Assembly: GCA_949035555.1 (NCBI GenBank)
Contig: CAROLD010000002.1
Location: 1 to 64,000, forward strand
Direction: 5' to 3'
Origin: an uncultured bacterium
GTDB lineage: Bacteria; Cyanobacteriota; Vampirovibrionia; Gastranaerophilales; Gastranaerophilaceae
Length of the DNA stretch: 64,000 bases
Of this stretch, positions 9,169 to 16,282 are shown in pieces. The position numbers and the translations under genes are program-made. A model generated the notes under the pieces. The model had not been told where the DNA came from, made no database searches, and worked only from the letters and a program-made list of their open reading frames with translations. Position 1 is the stretch's first letter, and each line of letters begins with the position of its first letter.

Positions 9169-9545
9169 AATTCAACAGCCGACAAACAATCCAAAACCTT
9201 GAAAATGCAGTTCTAAAAGGATACAATCTGCCTATATTTAAAGGTTACAAAGCCATAAATAAAATAGGAGTAGAAAAACTAATTGATGAACTATACGCAC
9301 ACCTGCCTGACGATGTACAAAAAGCTCGTGAATATTTACGTACCCGAAACTACGAAATAAAACCGGAAAATAAAAAAAATACAATGTACCAAACCCTGCA
9401 AGAATTGGAAACTAAACTGAATGAAGGTTTTCCGCTATTTGCAGAAATAATTATACTTAATATCCGCGATATTGAAAATCTTCTTAAACAACTTGAAAAC
9501 AATTTACCGGAGGAAATTATCAAAGCTGAACTTTTAAGTAAATAA
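9165..9545 (+). CDS. unknown protein with two copies of a ~45-residue repeat domain
   Basis: A 126-residue protein with no family I recognise. It has two diverged copies of one unit: residues about 11-58 (NLENAVLKGY ... LIDELYAHLP ... VQKAREYL) and about 80-124 (ELETKLNEGF ... IENLLKQLENNLP ... IIKAELL). The same unit forms the N-terminus of the next gene's product. The pattern is leucine-glutamate-rich helix, G-aromatic turn, a second helix containing I-E-x-L-I/L, then a conserved LP and a third helix. The start overlaps the coaD stop by 4 bases and AAAGGAGG supports it. Soluble; no signal peptide. Confidence 0.75.
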   Translation: MKFNSRQTIQNLENAVLKGYNLPIFKGYKAINKIGVEKLIDELYAHLPDDVQKAREYLRTRNYEIKPENKKNTMYQTLQELETKLNEGFPLFAEIIILNIRDIENLLKQLENNLPEEIIKAELLSK

Positions 9546-9584
9546 AATCATGTTACATAATGTAATTACATGACAAAATATTAT

Positions 9585-9613
9585 TTGACAATTAAATTTT
9601 GCTTATGTAATAT
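9585..9613 (+). promoter_or_regulatory. promoter of the 9654 coiled-coil gene
   Basis: TTGACA (9585-9590), a 17-base spacer and TAATAT (9608-9613), a near-consensus sigma-70-type promoter. Its position fixes the next start codon at 9654, because an upstream in-frame ATG near 9570 would lie before the transcription start. Confidence 0.75.
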
Positions 9614-9653
9614 ATTAATATTATTAAATGTTGAAAGGGATAAGGGATATAAC

Positions 9654-10214
9654 ATGCCGCAAAATGGAGTGTATGATTTACTAAAGATGTTAGAGATAGC
9701 CTTAGATGAAGGTTATTCCGTTTTAAAATACACTGTAGTAAACAAAAGGGAAATTGAAACATTAATTGACAGAATATATGCAGCTCTGCCTGTAGAAGTT
9801 CAAGAAGCAAGACTTTTCTTGAAAAAGAAAGAAGAATTGCAAAATGAAGCTCAGCAGAAAGCCGCTCGTATAGTTCAAGAAGCTCAAGCAGAAGCTGACA
9901 GAAAACTTTCCGAATCTGATCAGATTAAAGCAATCGAAAGAGAAGGTATCAGAATTAAAAATGAAGTAGTTGAAGATTGCGAAAAAATTAAACACATTTC
10001 TCTTCAAGATGCGGAAAACATAAGACTTCAAGCAACAGAAGATGCTATGAAAATCAGAGAAGGTGCTGAATTATATGCAGAACAAGTTCTAACAAGCCTT
10101 GAAGGTAATTTAACTCAACTACAGCAAGTTGTTAAAAACGGTCAAATTTATATGGAACAATTGAGAAATGACTCAGTTGGAAAATATCCACAAACTCCGG
10201 CTATCAGACGTTAA
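9654..10214 (+). CDS. coiled-coil protein with N-terminal repeat domain (ATP synthase b / DivIVA-like architecture)
   Basis: A 186-residue soluble protein. Residues about 5-55 are a third copy of the domain duplicated in the upstream gene (MLEIALDEGY ... IETLIDRIYAALP ... VQEARLFL). Residues about 56-165 are a long charged coiled coil rich in A, E, Q and K, like the stalk of ATP synthase subunit b or DivIVA, then a short basic tail. I find no DivIVA N-terminal motif and no membrane anchor, so neither name is safe. The ATG at 9654 follows GGGATAAGGGA and lies about 35 bases after the predicted transcription start. It ends at a very strong terminator, so it is monocistronic. Confidence 0.8.
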   Translation: MPQNGVYDLLKMLEIALDEGYSVLKYTVVNKREIETLIDRIYAALPVEVQEARLFLKKKEELQNEAQQKAARIVQEAQAEADRKLSESDQIKAIEREGIRIKNEVVEDCEKIKHISLQDAENIRLQATEDAMKIREGAELYAEQVLTSLEGNLTQLQQVVKNGQIYMEQLRNDSVGKYPQTPAIRR

Positions 10215-10233
10215 TAAAGATATAAATAAAAAA

Positions 10234-10260
10234 AGAAGGACGCGCGGCGCGCGTCCTTCT
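10234..10260 (+). terminator. strong intrinsic terminator
   Basis: A 12-bp GC-rich stem (AGAAGGACGCGC / GCGCGTCCTTCT) with a 3-base loop, an A tract before and a T tract after, ends the 9654 gene. Confidence 0.9.
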
Positions 10261-10376
10261 TTTTTTATTATTAATAGGTCAAATTTGCTATTTTACCATG
10301 ACAGCTGTAGTATTTGTTAACAATTAGTTTGCATTTTATTTTTTTTGAGATAACATAAAAATATAAGCCGAAATAG

Positions 10377-10403
10377 ATAGAATGTGTTGAAGTCACATTC
10401 TAT
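10377..10403 (+). promoter_or_regulatory. stem-loop in the rpmG leader
   Basis: A perfect 10-bp inverted repeat (ATAGAATGTG / CACATTCTAT) with a 7-base loop lies 43 bases before the rpmG ATG. No T run follows, so it is not an intrinsic terminator. It could be an mRNA regulatory hairpin or an operator; the sequence does not decide. Confidence 0.45.
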
Positions 10404-10445
10404 TTTAAATAGGAAACAAGTTAATAAAATAAAGGAAATAAAACA

Positions 10446-10613
10446 ATGGGTATCAAAGGAAAAAACGACAGAATGGTAGTGCTGGCATGTGAAGAATGCA
10501 AAGAAAGAAACTACACAACTACTAAAAACAAAAAAAACATTAAGGAAAGAATGGAATTAAACAAATACTGTCCTAAATGTCAAAAACATACTGCACACAA
10601 AGAAACTAAGTAA
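10446..10613 (+). CDS. rpmG: 50S ribosomal protein L33 (zinc-ribbon form)
   Basis: A 55-residue protein typical of L33: VLACEECKERNY then NKYCPKCQKHT. The two CxxC pairs form a zinc ribbon, so this is the C+ paralogue type. ATG at 10446 has AAAGGA upstream. It heads the common bacterial block rpmG, tRNA-Trp, secE, nusG, rplK, rplA. Confidence 0.95.
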   Translation: MGIKGKNDRMVVLACEECKERNYTTTKNKKNIKERMELNKYCPKCQKHTAHKETK

Positions 10614-10628
10614 TTGGACTTTGGGTGC

Positions 10629-10669
10629 GAAATCCAAATAGGATTTCAAAATAACGGGGAAATTCCCCG
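10629..10669 (+). other. two small hairpins between rpmG and tRNA-Trp
   Basis: GAAATCC/GGATTTC (10629-10647) and the palindrome CGGGGAA-ATTCCCCG (10655-10669) sit directly before the tRNA. They could be RNase processing sites that separate the mRNA from the tRNA 5' end, which is inference from position. Confidence 0.4.
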
Positions 10670-10673
10670 ATAC

Positions 10674-10746
10674 GCGTCCTTAGTTCAGTTGGTAGAACGT
10701 CGGTCTCCAAAACCGGATGTCGAGGGTTCGAGTCCTTCAGGGCGCG
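10674..10746 (+). tRNA. trnW: tRNA-Trp(CCA)
   Basis: The cloverleaf is complete over 73 bases. The acceptor stem is GCGTCCT with AGGGCGC and a G discriminator, as expected for tryptophan tRNA. The D loop has AGTTCAGTTGGTAGA, the anticodon stem-loop TCGGT-CTCCAAA-ACCGG gives anticodon CCA, and the T arm contains GGTTCGAGTCC. The 3' CCA is not encoded. It lies inside the rpmG-secE transcript. Confidence 0.96.
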
Positions 10747-10778
10747 ATTTTAAACTTTAAGATAAAGGAATAATCAAG

Positions 10779-10970
10779 ATGAATCAAGCAGTTGAAGCTA
10801 TTAAAACATATTTTAAAGGCGTAAAAACAGAATGGGGCAAAGTGAGCTGGCCTGAAAAAAATCAGGTAATCATTGAAACTATATCTGTTATCGTTATTGT
10901 TTTTGTCTTTACTGTAGCAATTTATTTGATGGATTTATTGTTTAAAAATGTATTAAGTTTTATCAAGTAA
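10779..10970 (+). CDS. secE: preprotein translocase subunit SecE
   Basis: A 63-residue single-span SecE of the short bacterial type. The amphipathic cytoplasmic helix includes VKTEWGKVSWP, the family signature, followed by one membrane helix (about 29-53, VIVIVFVFTVAIYLMDLL). It stabilises SecY in the translocon. AAAGGA precedes the ATG. nusG follows 29 bases later in the classic secE-nusG pair. Confidence 0.96.
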   Translation: MNQAVEAIKTYFKGVKTEWGKVSWPEKNQVIIETISVIVIVFVFTVAIYLMDLLFKNVLSFIK

Positions 10971-10999
10971 GATTAAACCAAAATTTATAAAGGTGGCTT

Positions 11000-11638
11000 A
11001 TGACTAAAGAAGAAAAAACTATGGAAGAACAATTGAATGAAGATGTCTTAGCAGAACAAATGGAAGCTCAGGCAGAAGCAGAAGCTGAACAAGAAGCTAA
11101 AGATGCTAAGAAAAACCAAAAAAGATGGTACATTGTTCACACATATTCAGGATACGAAAACAAGGTTAAAGTAAACCTGGAAAAACGTATTGAATACATG
11201 AATATGGGCGACAAAATCTTTAGAATTGAAGTACCGCAAAAAACAGTTGTTCAAATGAAAAGCGGAAAGAAACAAGAAAAAGAAGAAAAAGTATTTCCGG
11301 GCTATGTACTCGTCGAAATGATTATGGACGAAGACAGCTGGTATGTTGTAAGACACACCTCAGGGGTTACTAAATTCGTTGGTTCTGTAAAAAAACCTAT
11401 CCCTGTTAAAGAAAGCGAAATCAAAAGAATATTACATAGAACAACCTCTCAAGTTGAAAAAGTTGAACTTGATGTTAAAGCTGGTGATAAAGTTAGAATT
11501 ATTTCAGGACCATTCGCAGACTTTGATGCTGATATTATTGAAGTTTACCCTGATAAATCTAAACTTAGAGCAAATGTTTCAATCTTTGGCCGCGAAACTC
11601 CGGTTGAATTGGAATACAAACAGATTAATAAACTGTAA
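11000..11638 (+). CDS. nusG: transcription termination/antitermination factor NusG
   Basis: NusG (212 residues) binds RNA polymerase and suppresses or promotes pausing and couples to Rho or ribosomes. After an acidic, low-complexity N-terminal extension of about 42 residues (AEQMEAQAEAEAEQEA) comes the NGN domain (RWYIVHTYSGYENKV ... FPGYVLVEM ... RHTSGVTKFVG) and a C-terminal KOW domain (VKAGDKVRIISGPFADFD). The extension is longer than in most NusG proteins. AAAGGTGG precedes the ATG. Confidence 0.97.
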   Translation: MTKEEKTMEEQLNEDVLAEQMEAQAEAEAEQEAKDAKKNQKRWYIVHTYSGYENKVKVNLEKRIEYMNMGDKIFRIEVPQKTVVQMKSGKKQEKEEKVFPGYVLVEMIMDEDSWYVVRHTSGVTKFVGSVKKPIPVKESEIKRILHRTTSQVEKVELDVKAGDKVRIISGPFADFDADIIEVYPDKSKLRANVSIFGRETPVELEYKQINKL

Positions 11639-11692
11639 AAACTTATCCCGATGCCAATCGGGTAACATAATACAATAAGTAAGTACAAAAAT

Positions 11693-11720
11693 GTGGAAGG
11701 GACGCCCCCGTTATTACCAC
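11693..11720 (+). promoter_or_regulatory. L1-stalk-like RNA element before rplK
   Basis: The RNA can fold as an outer stem GTGG (11693-11696) with CCAC (11717-11720), an inner GGG/CCC stem (11699-11707), and an asymmetric internal loop with AAG on one side and TTATTA on the other. It resembles the L1-binding helix of 23S rRNA (GGUGGGAG opposite AAAUACCACC) and ends a few bases before the rplK ribosome binding site. L1 autoregulates rplK-rplA in other bacteria by binding such a mimic. A second copy lies before rplA. Confidence 0.6.
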
Positions 11721-11734
11721 AAAAGGAGAAAAAA

Positions 11735-12163
11735 ATGGCAAAAAAAGTAGTAGGAAAAATTAAGCTTCAAATCGAAGCAGGTAAAGCAAATCCATCACCT
11801 CCGGTTGGTCCTGCATTAGGTCAGCACGGTGTTAACATCATGGATTTCTGTAAGCAGTTCAATGCTAAAACTCAAGATAAAGCAGGATATATTATCCCTG
11901 TTGTAATTGATGTTTATGAAGACAGAAGCTTCACATTCATCATTAAATCACCACCGGCACCGGTATTGATTAAAAAGGCATTAAATCTTCCAAAAGGTTC
12001 AGCTGTACCTAACAAAGATAAAGTCGGTGAAATCACCCGTGCACAATTAGAAGAAATCGCTAAAATTAAAATGGACGATTTAAATGCGACTACAATGGAC
12101 GCTGCGGTTAAAATGATTGCAGGTTCTTGCAGAGCTATGGGTGTTACAGTTAAAGAAGATTAA
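11735..12163 (+). CDS. rplK: 50S ribosomal protein L11
   Basis: A 142-residue L11, the usual size. It begins AKKVVGKIKLQIEAGKA, has the PPVGPALGQHGVNIMDFCKQFN motif of the N-terminal domain and the rRNA-binding C-terminal domain ending with GSCRAMGV. It binds the GTPase-associated centre of 23S rRNA. The start is the ATG at 11735 after AAAGGAG; a GTG at 11693 is in frame but lies within the leader hairpin. Confidence 0.97.
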   Translation: MAKKVVGKIKLQIEAGKANPSPPVGPALGQHGVNIMDFCKQFNAKTQDKAGYIIPVVIDVYEDRSFTFIIKSPPAPVLIKKALNLPKGSAVPNKDKVGEITRAQLEEIAKIKMDDLNATTMDAAVKMIAGSCRAMGVTVKED

Positions 12164-12168
12164 TTAGA

Positions 12169-12196
12169 TGGAAGGACGAAAAGTCCGCTATTACCA
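12169..12196 (+). promoter_or_regulatory. second L1-stalk-like RNA element before rplA
   Basis: Between rplK and rplA the sequence TGGAAG-[GGAC GAAAA GTCC]-GCTATTACCA repeats the architecture of 11693-11720. The flanking bases (GGAAG and TATTACCAC) are conserved, while the inner stem is different in sequence but still paired (12174-12177 with 12183-12186). Conservation of pairing without conservation of sequence supports a real RNA structure. It lies just before the AAAGGA ribosome binding site of rplA. Confidence 0.6.
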
Positions 12197-12213
12197 CGAA
12201 AGGAAAATTAAAA

Positions 12214-12936
12214 ATGTCAAAAATAACTAAAAAACAAAGAAAAATGCAAGAAATGCTGGAAGGGTTTGTACAACCATCTACAGCAGTTGATGCTATTAAA
12301 AAATTACAAGAAATTTCTAAAGAAGTTTCAAAATTTAATGAAACAGTTGAATGCCATATGCGTTTAGGTATTGACGTTCGTCAAGCTGATCAACAAATTA
12401 GATCAACAGTTGTATTACCTGCCGGCTTAGGTAAAGAAGTAAGAGTTTGCGTTATTGCTAAAGGTGCTAAAGCTACTGAAGCAACAGAAGCTGGCGCAGA
12501 TTTTGCAGGTGCTGAAGAAATTATCGATAAAATTTCAGGCGGCTGGTTTGAATTTGATACATTGATTGCAACACCTGATTGTATGGGTATGTTAGGTAAA
12601 TTAGGTAGAGTGTTAGGTCCAAAAGGCTTGATGCCAAACCCTAAAACCGGTACCGTTACAATGGAAGTTGCTAAAGCTGTTAAAGATGCTAAAGCAGGTA
12701 AAGTTGAATATAGAGCAGATAAACAAGGTATGATTCACTGCCCTATCGGTAAAGTTCAATTCTCAGAAGAAGACTTAATCAAAAACTATGCAACTTTAGC
12801 TGATGCAGTTTTAAAAGCTAAACCGGCTTCTGCAAAAGGTACATTCGTTAAATCAGTTTATCTTTCAACTACAATGGGACCTGGTATAAAATTAGATCCA
12901 AAAACATTTGCAGCTGAAGTTAAAGAACTTGTATAG
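12214..12936 (+). CDS. rplA: 50S ribosomal protein L1
   Basis: L1 (240 residues) binds the 23S L1 stalk and helps release the E-site tRNA; in many bacteria it represses its own operon. The sequence shows the family core, GRVLGPKGLMPNPKTGTVT, and the RADKQGMIHCPIGK segment. It is the last gene of the operon: a strong terminator follows, and rplJ and rplL are not present after it, unlike in most bacteria including Cyanobacteria. Confidence 0.97.
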   Translation: MSKITKKQRKMQEMLEGFVQPSTAVDAIKKLQEISKEVSKFNETVECHMRLGIDVRQADQQIRSTVVLPAGLGKEVRVCVIAKGAKATEATEAGADFAGAEEIIDKISGGWFEFDTLIATPDCMGMLGKLGRVLGPKGLMPNPKTGTVTMEVAKAVKDAKAGKVEYRADKQGMIHCPIGKVQFSEEDLIKNYATLADAVLKAKPASAKGTFVKSVYLSTTMGPGIKLDPKTFAAEVKELV

Positions 12937-12954
12937 CGAAATCAAAATTTTTAT

Positions 12955-12990
12955 AAAAAGCGGCGGTGAGAAAACTCACCGCCGCTTTTT
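12955..12990. terminator. bidirectional terminator after rplA
   Basis: A 16-bp stem (GCGGCGGTGAG / CTCACCGCCGC extended by A/T arms) with an AAAA loop separates the convergent rplA and 12995 genes and is flanked by A and T runs. Confidence 0.9.
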
Positions 12991-12994
12991 ATTA

Positions 12995-13471
12995 TTAAAA
13001 CCCGCCAAATGAACCAAAAATATCTGTTGAAAACGGATCATAACCTGCATCCAGCGGAGAATTATTTAAACCGTAAGGATCATAATTTGGACTTAGTGGG
13101 TTTGACTTGCCAAACTGATCATAAGATGTATCGTTGTAACGGTTTCTTTGCGGGTATTTTTCAGCTTCAAATCCGTCAAATTTCACGGTTGTAGTTTTTT
13201 TATTGCCTGCAATCTCTGTTGATACACCTTTATTCCAGTCAAATGGATCAACTTTTTCATATCTACCTTTTCTAATTTTACCATTTAAAGACGATTTCCA
13301 GCTTACAAGTTCACCTTCTGCATTATATAACTTTGTCCAGTTAACACCTTTAGATGTTTTTCCAGATAATGCAGTAAATCCACTTAAATTACCGCTTTTA
13401 ATAAAACGAACAGCAGGAGCTTTAGACATTCTTCCAATAGAAGATAAAACAGAAGTTAATTTTAAATTCAT
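12995..13471 (-). CDS. hypothetical 158-residue protein
   Basis: No family recognised. The N-terminal 40 residues are basic and mildly amphipathic; the middle has a short repeat-like segment (LYNAEGELVSWKSSL, KIRKGRYEKV); the C-terminal 60 residues are low-complexity and rich in N, P, Y, D and G (NPLSPNYDPYG, DPFSTDIFGSFGGF), probably disordered. There is no signal peptide. A GAAAGGAA ribosome binding site and the terminator at 12955-12990 support it as a gene. Confidence 0.65.
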   Translation of the reverse strand: MNLKLTSVLSSIGRMSKAPAVRFIKSGNLSGFTALSGKTSKGVNWTKLYNAEGELVSWKSSLNGKIRKGRYEKVDPFDWNKGVSTEIAGNKKTTTVKFDGFEAEKYPQRNRYNDTSYDQFGKSNPLSPNYDPYGLNNSPLDAGYDPFSTDIFGSFGGF

Positions 13472-13524
13472 AACAATTTCCTTTCTTTAATAAACCTTTC
13501 AAAGTCTAATTAGCCCTAGCAATG

Positions 13525-13866
13525 TTAGCATTGACCAGTTTTTCCAGTTTGCGGTTTTAGTTTTTGTAATTCACCCAAACTAATTGTGGTATGCCCTGAC
13601 TGTTCAATAAAATCTTTTATAACTCCTTGTCCTGAAATTTTTCCAGTTTGCGGTTTTAGTTTTTGTAATTCGCCCAAACTAATTGTGGTATACCCTGATT
13701 GTTCAATAAAATCTTTTATAACCCCTTGTCCTGAAATTTGTCTATTTGTAGATTGTGAAAAAATTCCACAATCAATCTTAGGAGCCTTGCCTAATTGTTT
13801 TGCTACAAATTTTGTCATTAGGTTTTTAGGCAACACTTTTTTTGTAATAAATGCTAAGACTTTCAT
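13525..13866 (-). CDS. hypothetical protein with a recent 33-residue tandem duplication
   Basis: A 113-residue protein. The N-terminus is basic and amphipathic (MKVLAFITKKVLPKNLMTKFV). Residues from about 43 on consist of two almost identical 33-residue repeats (ISGQGVIKDFIEQSG then TTISLGELQKLKPQTG), followed by a short partial unit and the stop. The DNA repeats (99 bp each) differ at only a few positions, so the duplication is young. GGGGATT serves as ribosome binding site. No function can be assigned. Confidence 0.65.
   Translation of the reverse strand: MKVLAFITKKVLPKNLMTKFVAKQLGKAPKIDCGIFSQSTNRQISGQGVIKDFIEQSGYTTISLGELQKLKPQTGKISGQGVIKDFIEQSGHTTISLGELQKLKPQTGKTGQC
13539..13736 (-). repeat. 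two tandem 99-bp direct repeats inside a CDS
   Basis: Copies at 13539-13637 and 13638-13736 have exactly 99-bp periodicity and only a handful of differences, mostly transitions. The period is a multiple of three, so reading frame is kept. Confidence 0.92.
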
Positions 13867-13970
13867 ATTTTAATCCCCTTTTCTAAATATTTCCCCGTAA
13901 ATAAAAATCGATTTCCCTTACACTTAAATAAAAGAAATTTAACTGAAGAAATTGCCATTTACCCATCCAT

Positions 13971-13990
13971 CATATCATATCATATCATAT
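13971..13990. repeat. pentanucleotide microsatellite (CATAT)4
   Basis: Four perfect CATAT units lie in the 220-base gap upstream of the 13525 gene, outside coding sequence. Unit number could vary between strains and change spacing in the upstream region of that gene. Confidence 0.85.
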
Positions 13991-14050
13991 AGGGCATTAT
14001 ATCTGGGTTTGAGGCATTTGAAAACTTTCATTTACATTTTGTTACATAAT

Positions 14051-14081
14051 AAAAAGAACCTGCGATTTACAGGTTCTTTTT
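14051..14081 (-). terminator. intrinsic terminator of the 14088 gene
   Basis: A 12-bp stem (AAAAAGAACCTG / CAGGTTCTTTTT) with a 7-base loop lies directly after the stop of the minus-strand gene. Confidence 0.85.
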
Positions 14082-14087
14082 ATTTAT

Positions 14088-14435
14088 TTAAAATGGTTTT
14101 GTTTGATTCAATTTCATTCTCAGTTCTCTGAATCTTGAAATATCTTCCTGAGTCTTGCCCGAATCTTTGAAGACTGCCTGTGTAGTCGGGTGAACCATAA
14201 GAACATAATCCATGTGAATTTCTAAGAAGTTGTATCTTCTTGGAGATTGGTTGCCGACACGCGGATAAATCTCAGCGTTCGTTACGGCAAGAAATCTTCT
14301 TTCTCTGTCATTTAACAGGTCAGTAAGTTCTCTGTTTGTATTTGTATATTTTGAAACGTGAACCACCCCTTTAATATCGTGGTCAGCAGTTAAAATTGTT
14401 ACTTCTATTGGAACTGTATCACAGTGTTTAGCCAT
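14088..14435 (-). CDS. conserved hypothetical 115-residue protein (DUF6812-like)
   Basis: A soluble protein without signal peptide. Its middle part (VEVTILTADHDIKGVVHVS, then RELTDLLND and RRFLAVTNAEIYP) reads as a small beta-rich domain of the kind seen in DUF6812 proteins, where a short strand pair with a G-V-V-H-V core precedes an L-x-D-L-L-N helix. The family name is from memory and tentative. AAAGGA precedes the ATG. The product of the downstream transcription direction ends at a terminator, so it is probably monocistronic. Confidence 0.65.
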   Translation of the reverse strand: MAKHCDTVPIEVTILTADHDIKGVVHVSKYTNTNRELTDLLNDRERRFLAVTNAEIYPRVGNQSPRRYNFLEIHMDYVLMVHPTTQAVFKDSGKTQEDISRFRELRMKLNQTKPF

Positions 14436-14498
14436 TTTTCTTTCCTTTTATCTCTTCTTAAAGCCAGTATATTATATTTTTGAACAATTGTCCAGATG

Positions 14499-15374
14499 TT
14501 AAATTTTATCAATCTTTTTACGCAATCTGCCGCCATAAACTTCATGAACATCAACAACCGATACAAATGCTTTTGGGTCGATTTCTTTAATGATATCGAG
14601 CATTTTCGGAAGTTCAAGACGCGAAATAACACAGTAAATCAAATCTTTATCCTGCCCTGTGTAACCCCCTATTCCTTGCAGATAGGTAACACTTATATCA
14701 AGCTTTTCGATTAATGCCTGACCAATTGCAGTTGCTTCGTCGCTTATTATTCGTACAGATTTTGAACTGTTTAAACCTTCCATGACTATATCAATAACTT
14801 TTGATGCAATAAAATATGTCATGATGGAATACATAGCGCTTTCCCAGCCAAATACCAGACCTGCTGCCATATAAATAAAAAGGTTTATCCCCATAATAAA
14901 TTCGCCGACAGAAAAACCGAATTTCTTTGAAATTAAAAGTGAAAGAATTTCGGTACCGTCAAGCGAACCTTCGTTTTTTAAGATTAATCCGACACCGATA
15001 CCGAGAATAATACCACCAAATACGGTTGCTAAAAGAACATCACCCGTTGCTTTATAATGGTGAAAAAAGTTCAAAGACACCGCAAGTATTATGTTTGCAT
15101 ATGCTGTTTTCAAAACAAAGCTTGCGCCCATTTTCTTTAGAGCAAGCAGAATAAACGGAGCATTCAAAACAAGAACAAGCAACCCTAAATTCATCTTTGT
15201 AACGTGGCTTATAATCATTGAAATACCGACGATACCGCCGTCAATGATATTATTTTGAACAAGAAAAGTTTCCAGAGCAAACCCTGTAATAACAGCACCT
15301 AAAGTCAGAAAGAAAATACTTCTGAACCATTTCATAAACTGACTTTTACTGGAGACTTCGGGATTATTTGCCAT
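14499..15374 (-). CDS. YitT family membrane protein (DUF161/DUF2179)
   Basis: A 291-residue protein with about five to six membrane helices in the first 200 residues (FFLTLGAVITGFALETFLV, NNIIDGGIVGISMIIS motif), then a soluble DUF2179 domain of about 80 residues (VRIISDEATAIGQALIEKL ... VVDVHEVYGGRLRKK). Members are predicted inner-membrane transporters of unknown substrate. Two bases separate it from the stop of cdaA, so lysA, cdaA and this gene form one operon. Confidence 0.9.
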   Translation of the reverse strand: MANNPEVSSKSQFMKWFRSIFFLTLGAVITGFALETFLVQNNIIDGGIVGISMIISHVTKMNLGLLVLVLNAPFILLALKKMGASFVLKTAYANIILAVSLNFFHHYKATGDVLLATVFGGIILGIGVGLILKNEGSLDGTEILSLLISKKFGFSVGEFIMGINLFIYMAAGLVFGWESAMYSIMTYFIASKVIDIVMEGLNSSKSVRIISDEATAIGQALIEKLDISVTYLQGIGGYTGQDKDLIYCVISRLELPKMLDIIKEIDPKAFVSVVDVHEVYGGRLRKKIDKI

Positions 15375-15376
15375 AA

Positions 15377-16282
15377 TTATTTCTCATTTTTCTTTAATGT
15401 AATCAATTTTTCAAGATTAAATAATGTTTTTTTCTCTTCCTGATCAGAGTTTTTATAACCTAAAATATTTTCCAAATCAGCTTTTAAAGTCGGGATATCA
15501 TCATATTTTTTCAACGAGCCGTCCATAGTAACCGAAACATCACCTGTTTCTTCCGATACAACAAGACAAGCAGCATTGCTTGATTCGGTCATTCCAATAG
15601 CAGCTCTGTGACGTGTTCCGTATTTCCAGCTTAGTTTCGGGTCGTCTGTCAATGGAAGCAAGACCCCTGCTGAAATAATTTTAGAACCGCTGATTACAAC
15701 TGCACCATCATGGAGCGGAGTGTTAACATGAAAAATAGTTAACAGCAGTTCAGTCGAAACATCTGCGTTCAAGATTGTTCCAACATCGTGATAAGTGTTG
15801 CTTAAATCCTGTTGAAATACAATCAAAGCACCTGTATGCGACTTTGAAAGATATTTAACGGCTTCTATAATTTCTTTAATCACATCAATAGACTTATTGT
15901 CACCTTTTTTCTTATCGTTATCAAAAAGTCTTTTGAAAAAGTCAATCTGACCCAAATATCCCAAAAATCTGCGAAGTTCAGGCTGAAATATAACAATCAA
16001 ACTCAAGGCAACAAATATAACAATTGCACGAATAAATCCGCCAAGAATAGTCAAATCCAATGCAACAAGGATTTCACTTCCTATCCATAAAAACACAAGA
16101 ACAATTGCTCCTTTTACAAACTTTTCAGAATTTGTATTTCGAATAAACTTCTGATAGAAAAATGCGAGAACAGCAACTATAATAACAATTTCTAAAATAT
16201 TTTTCCAGCCCAAAGTATCTTTAATATAAAGATGCCAATAGCCTATGAAATTTTGAAATAATGCTAAAAATTCGTCTTTCAT
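15377..16282 (-). CDS. cdaA: diadenylate cyclase CdaA (c-di-AMP synthase)
   Basis: CdaA (301 residues) makes the second messenger c-di-AMP from two ATP. Three membrane helices occupy about 29-100 and the DisA_N catalytic domain follows, with the DGA motif at 192-194 (TPLHDGAVV) and the RHR motif at 224-226 (YGTRHRAAIG), both intact. The start overlaps the lysA stop by 4 bases, giving coupled translation. No CdaR, GlmM or recognised c-di-AMP phosphodiesterase gene is adjacent, unlike the common cdaA-cdaR-glmM order of Firmicutes. Confidence 0.95.
   Translation of the reverse strand: MKDEFLALFQNFIGYWHLYIKDTLGWKNILEIVIIVAVLAFFYQKFIRNTNSEKFVKGAIVLVFLWIGSEILVALDLTILGGFIRAIVIFVALSLIVIFQPELRRFLGYLGQIDFFKRLFDNDKKKGDNKSIDVIKEIIEAVKYLSKSHTGALIVFQQDLSNTYHDVGTILNADVSTELLLTIFHVNTPLHDGAVVISGSKIISAGVLLPLTDDPKLSWKYGTRHRAAIGMTESSNAACLVVSEETGDVSVTMDGSLKKYDDIPTLKADLENILGYKNSDQEEKKTLFNLEKLITLKKNEK

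Noticed and set aside
9570..9653. Longer start for the coiled-coil gene
   Set aside because: The promoter at 9585-9613 lies inside that extension; the ATG at 9654 has the ribosome binding site.
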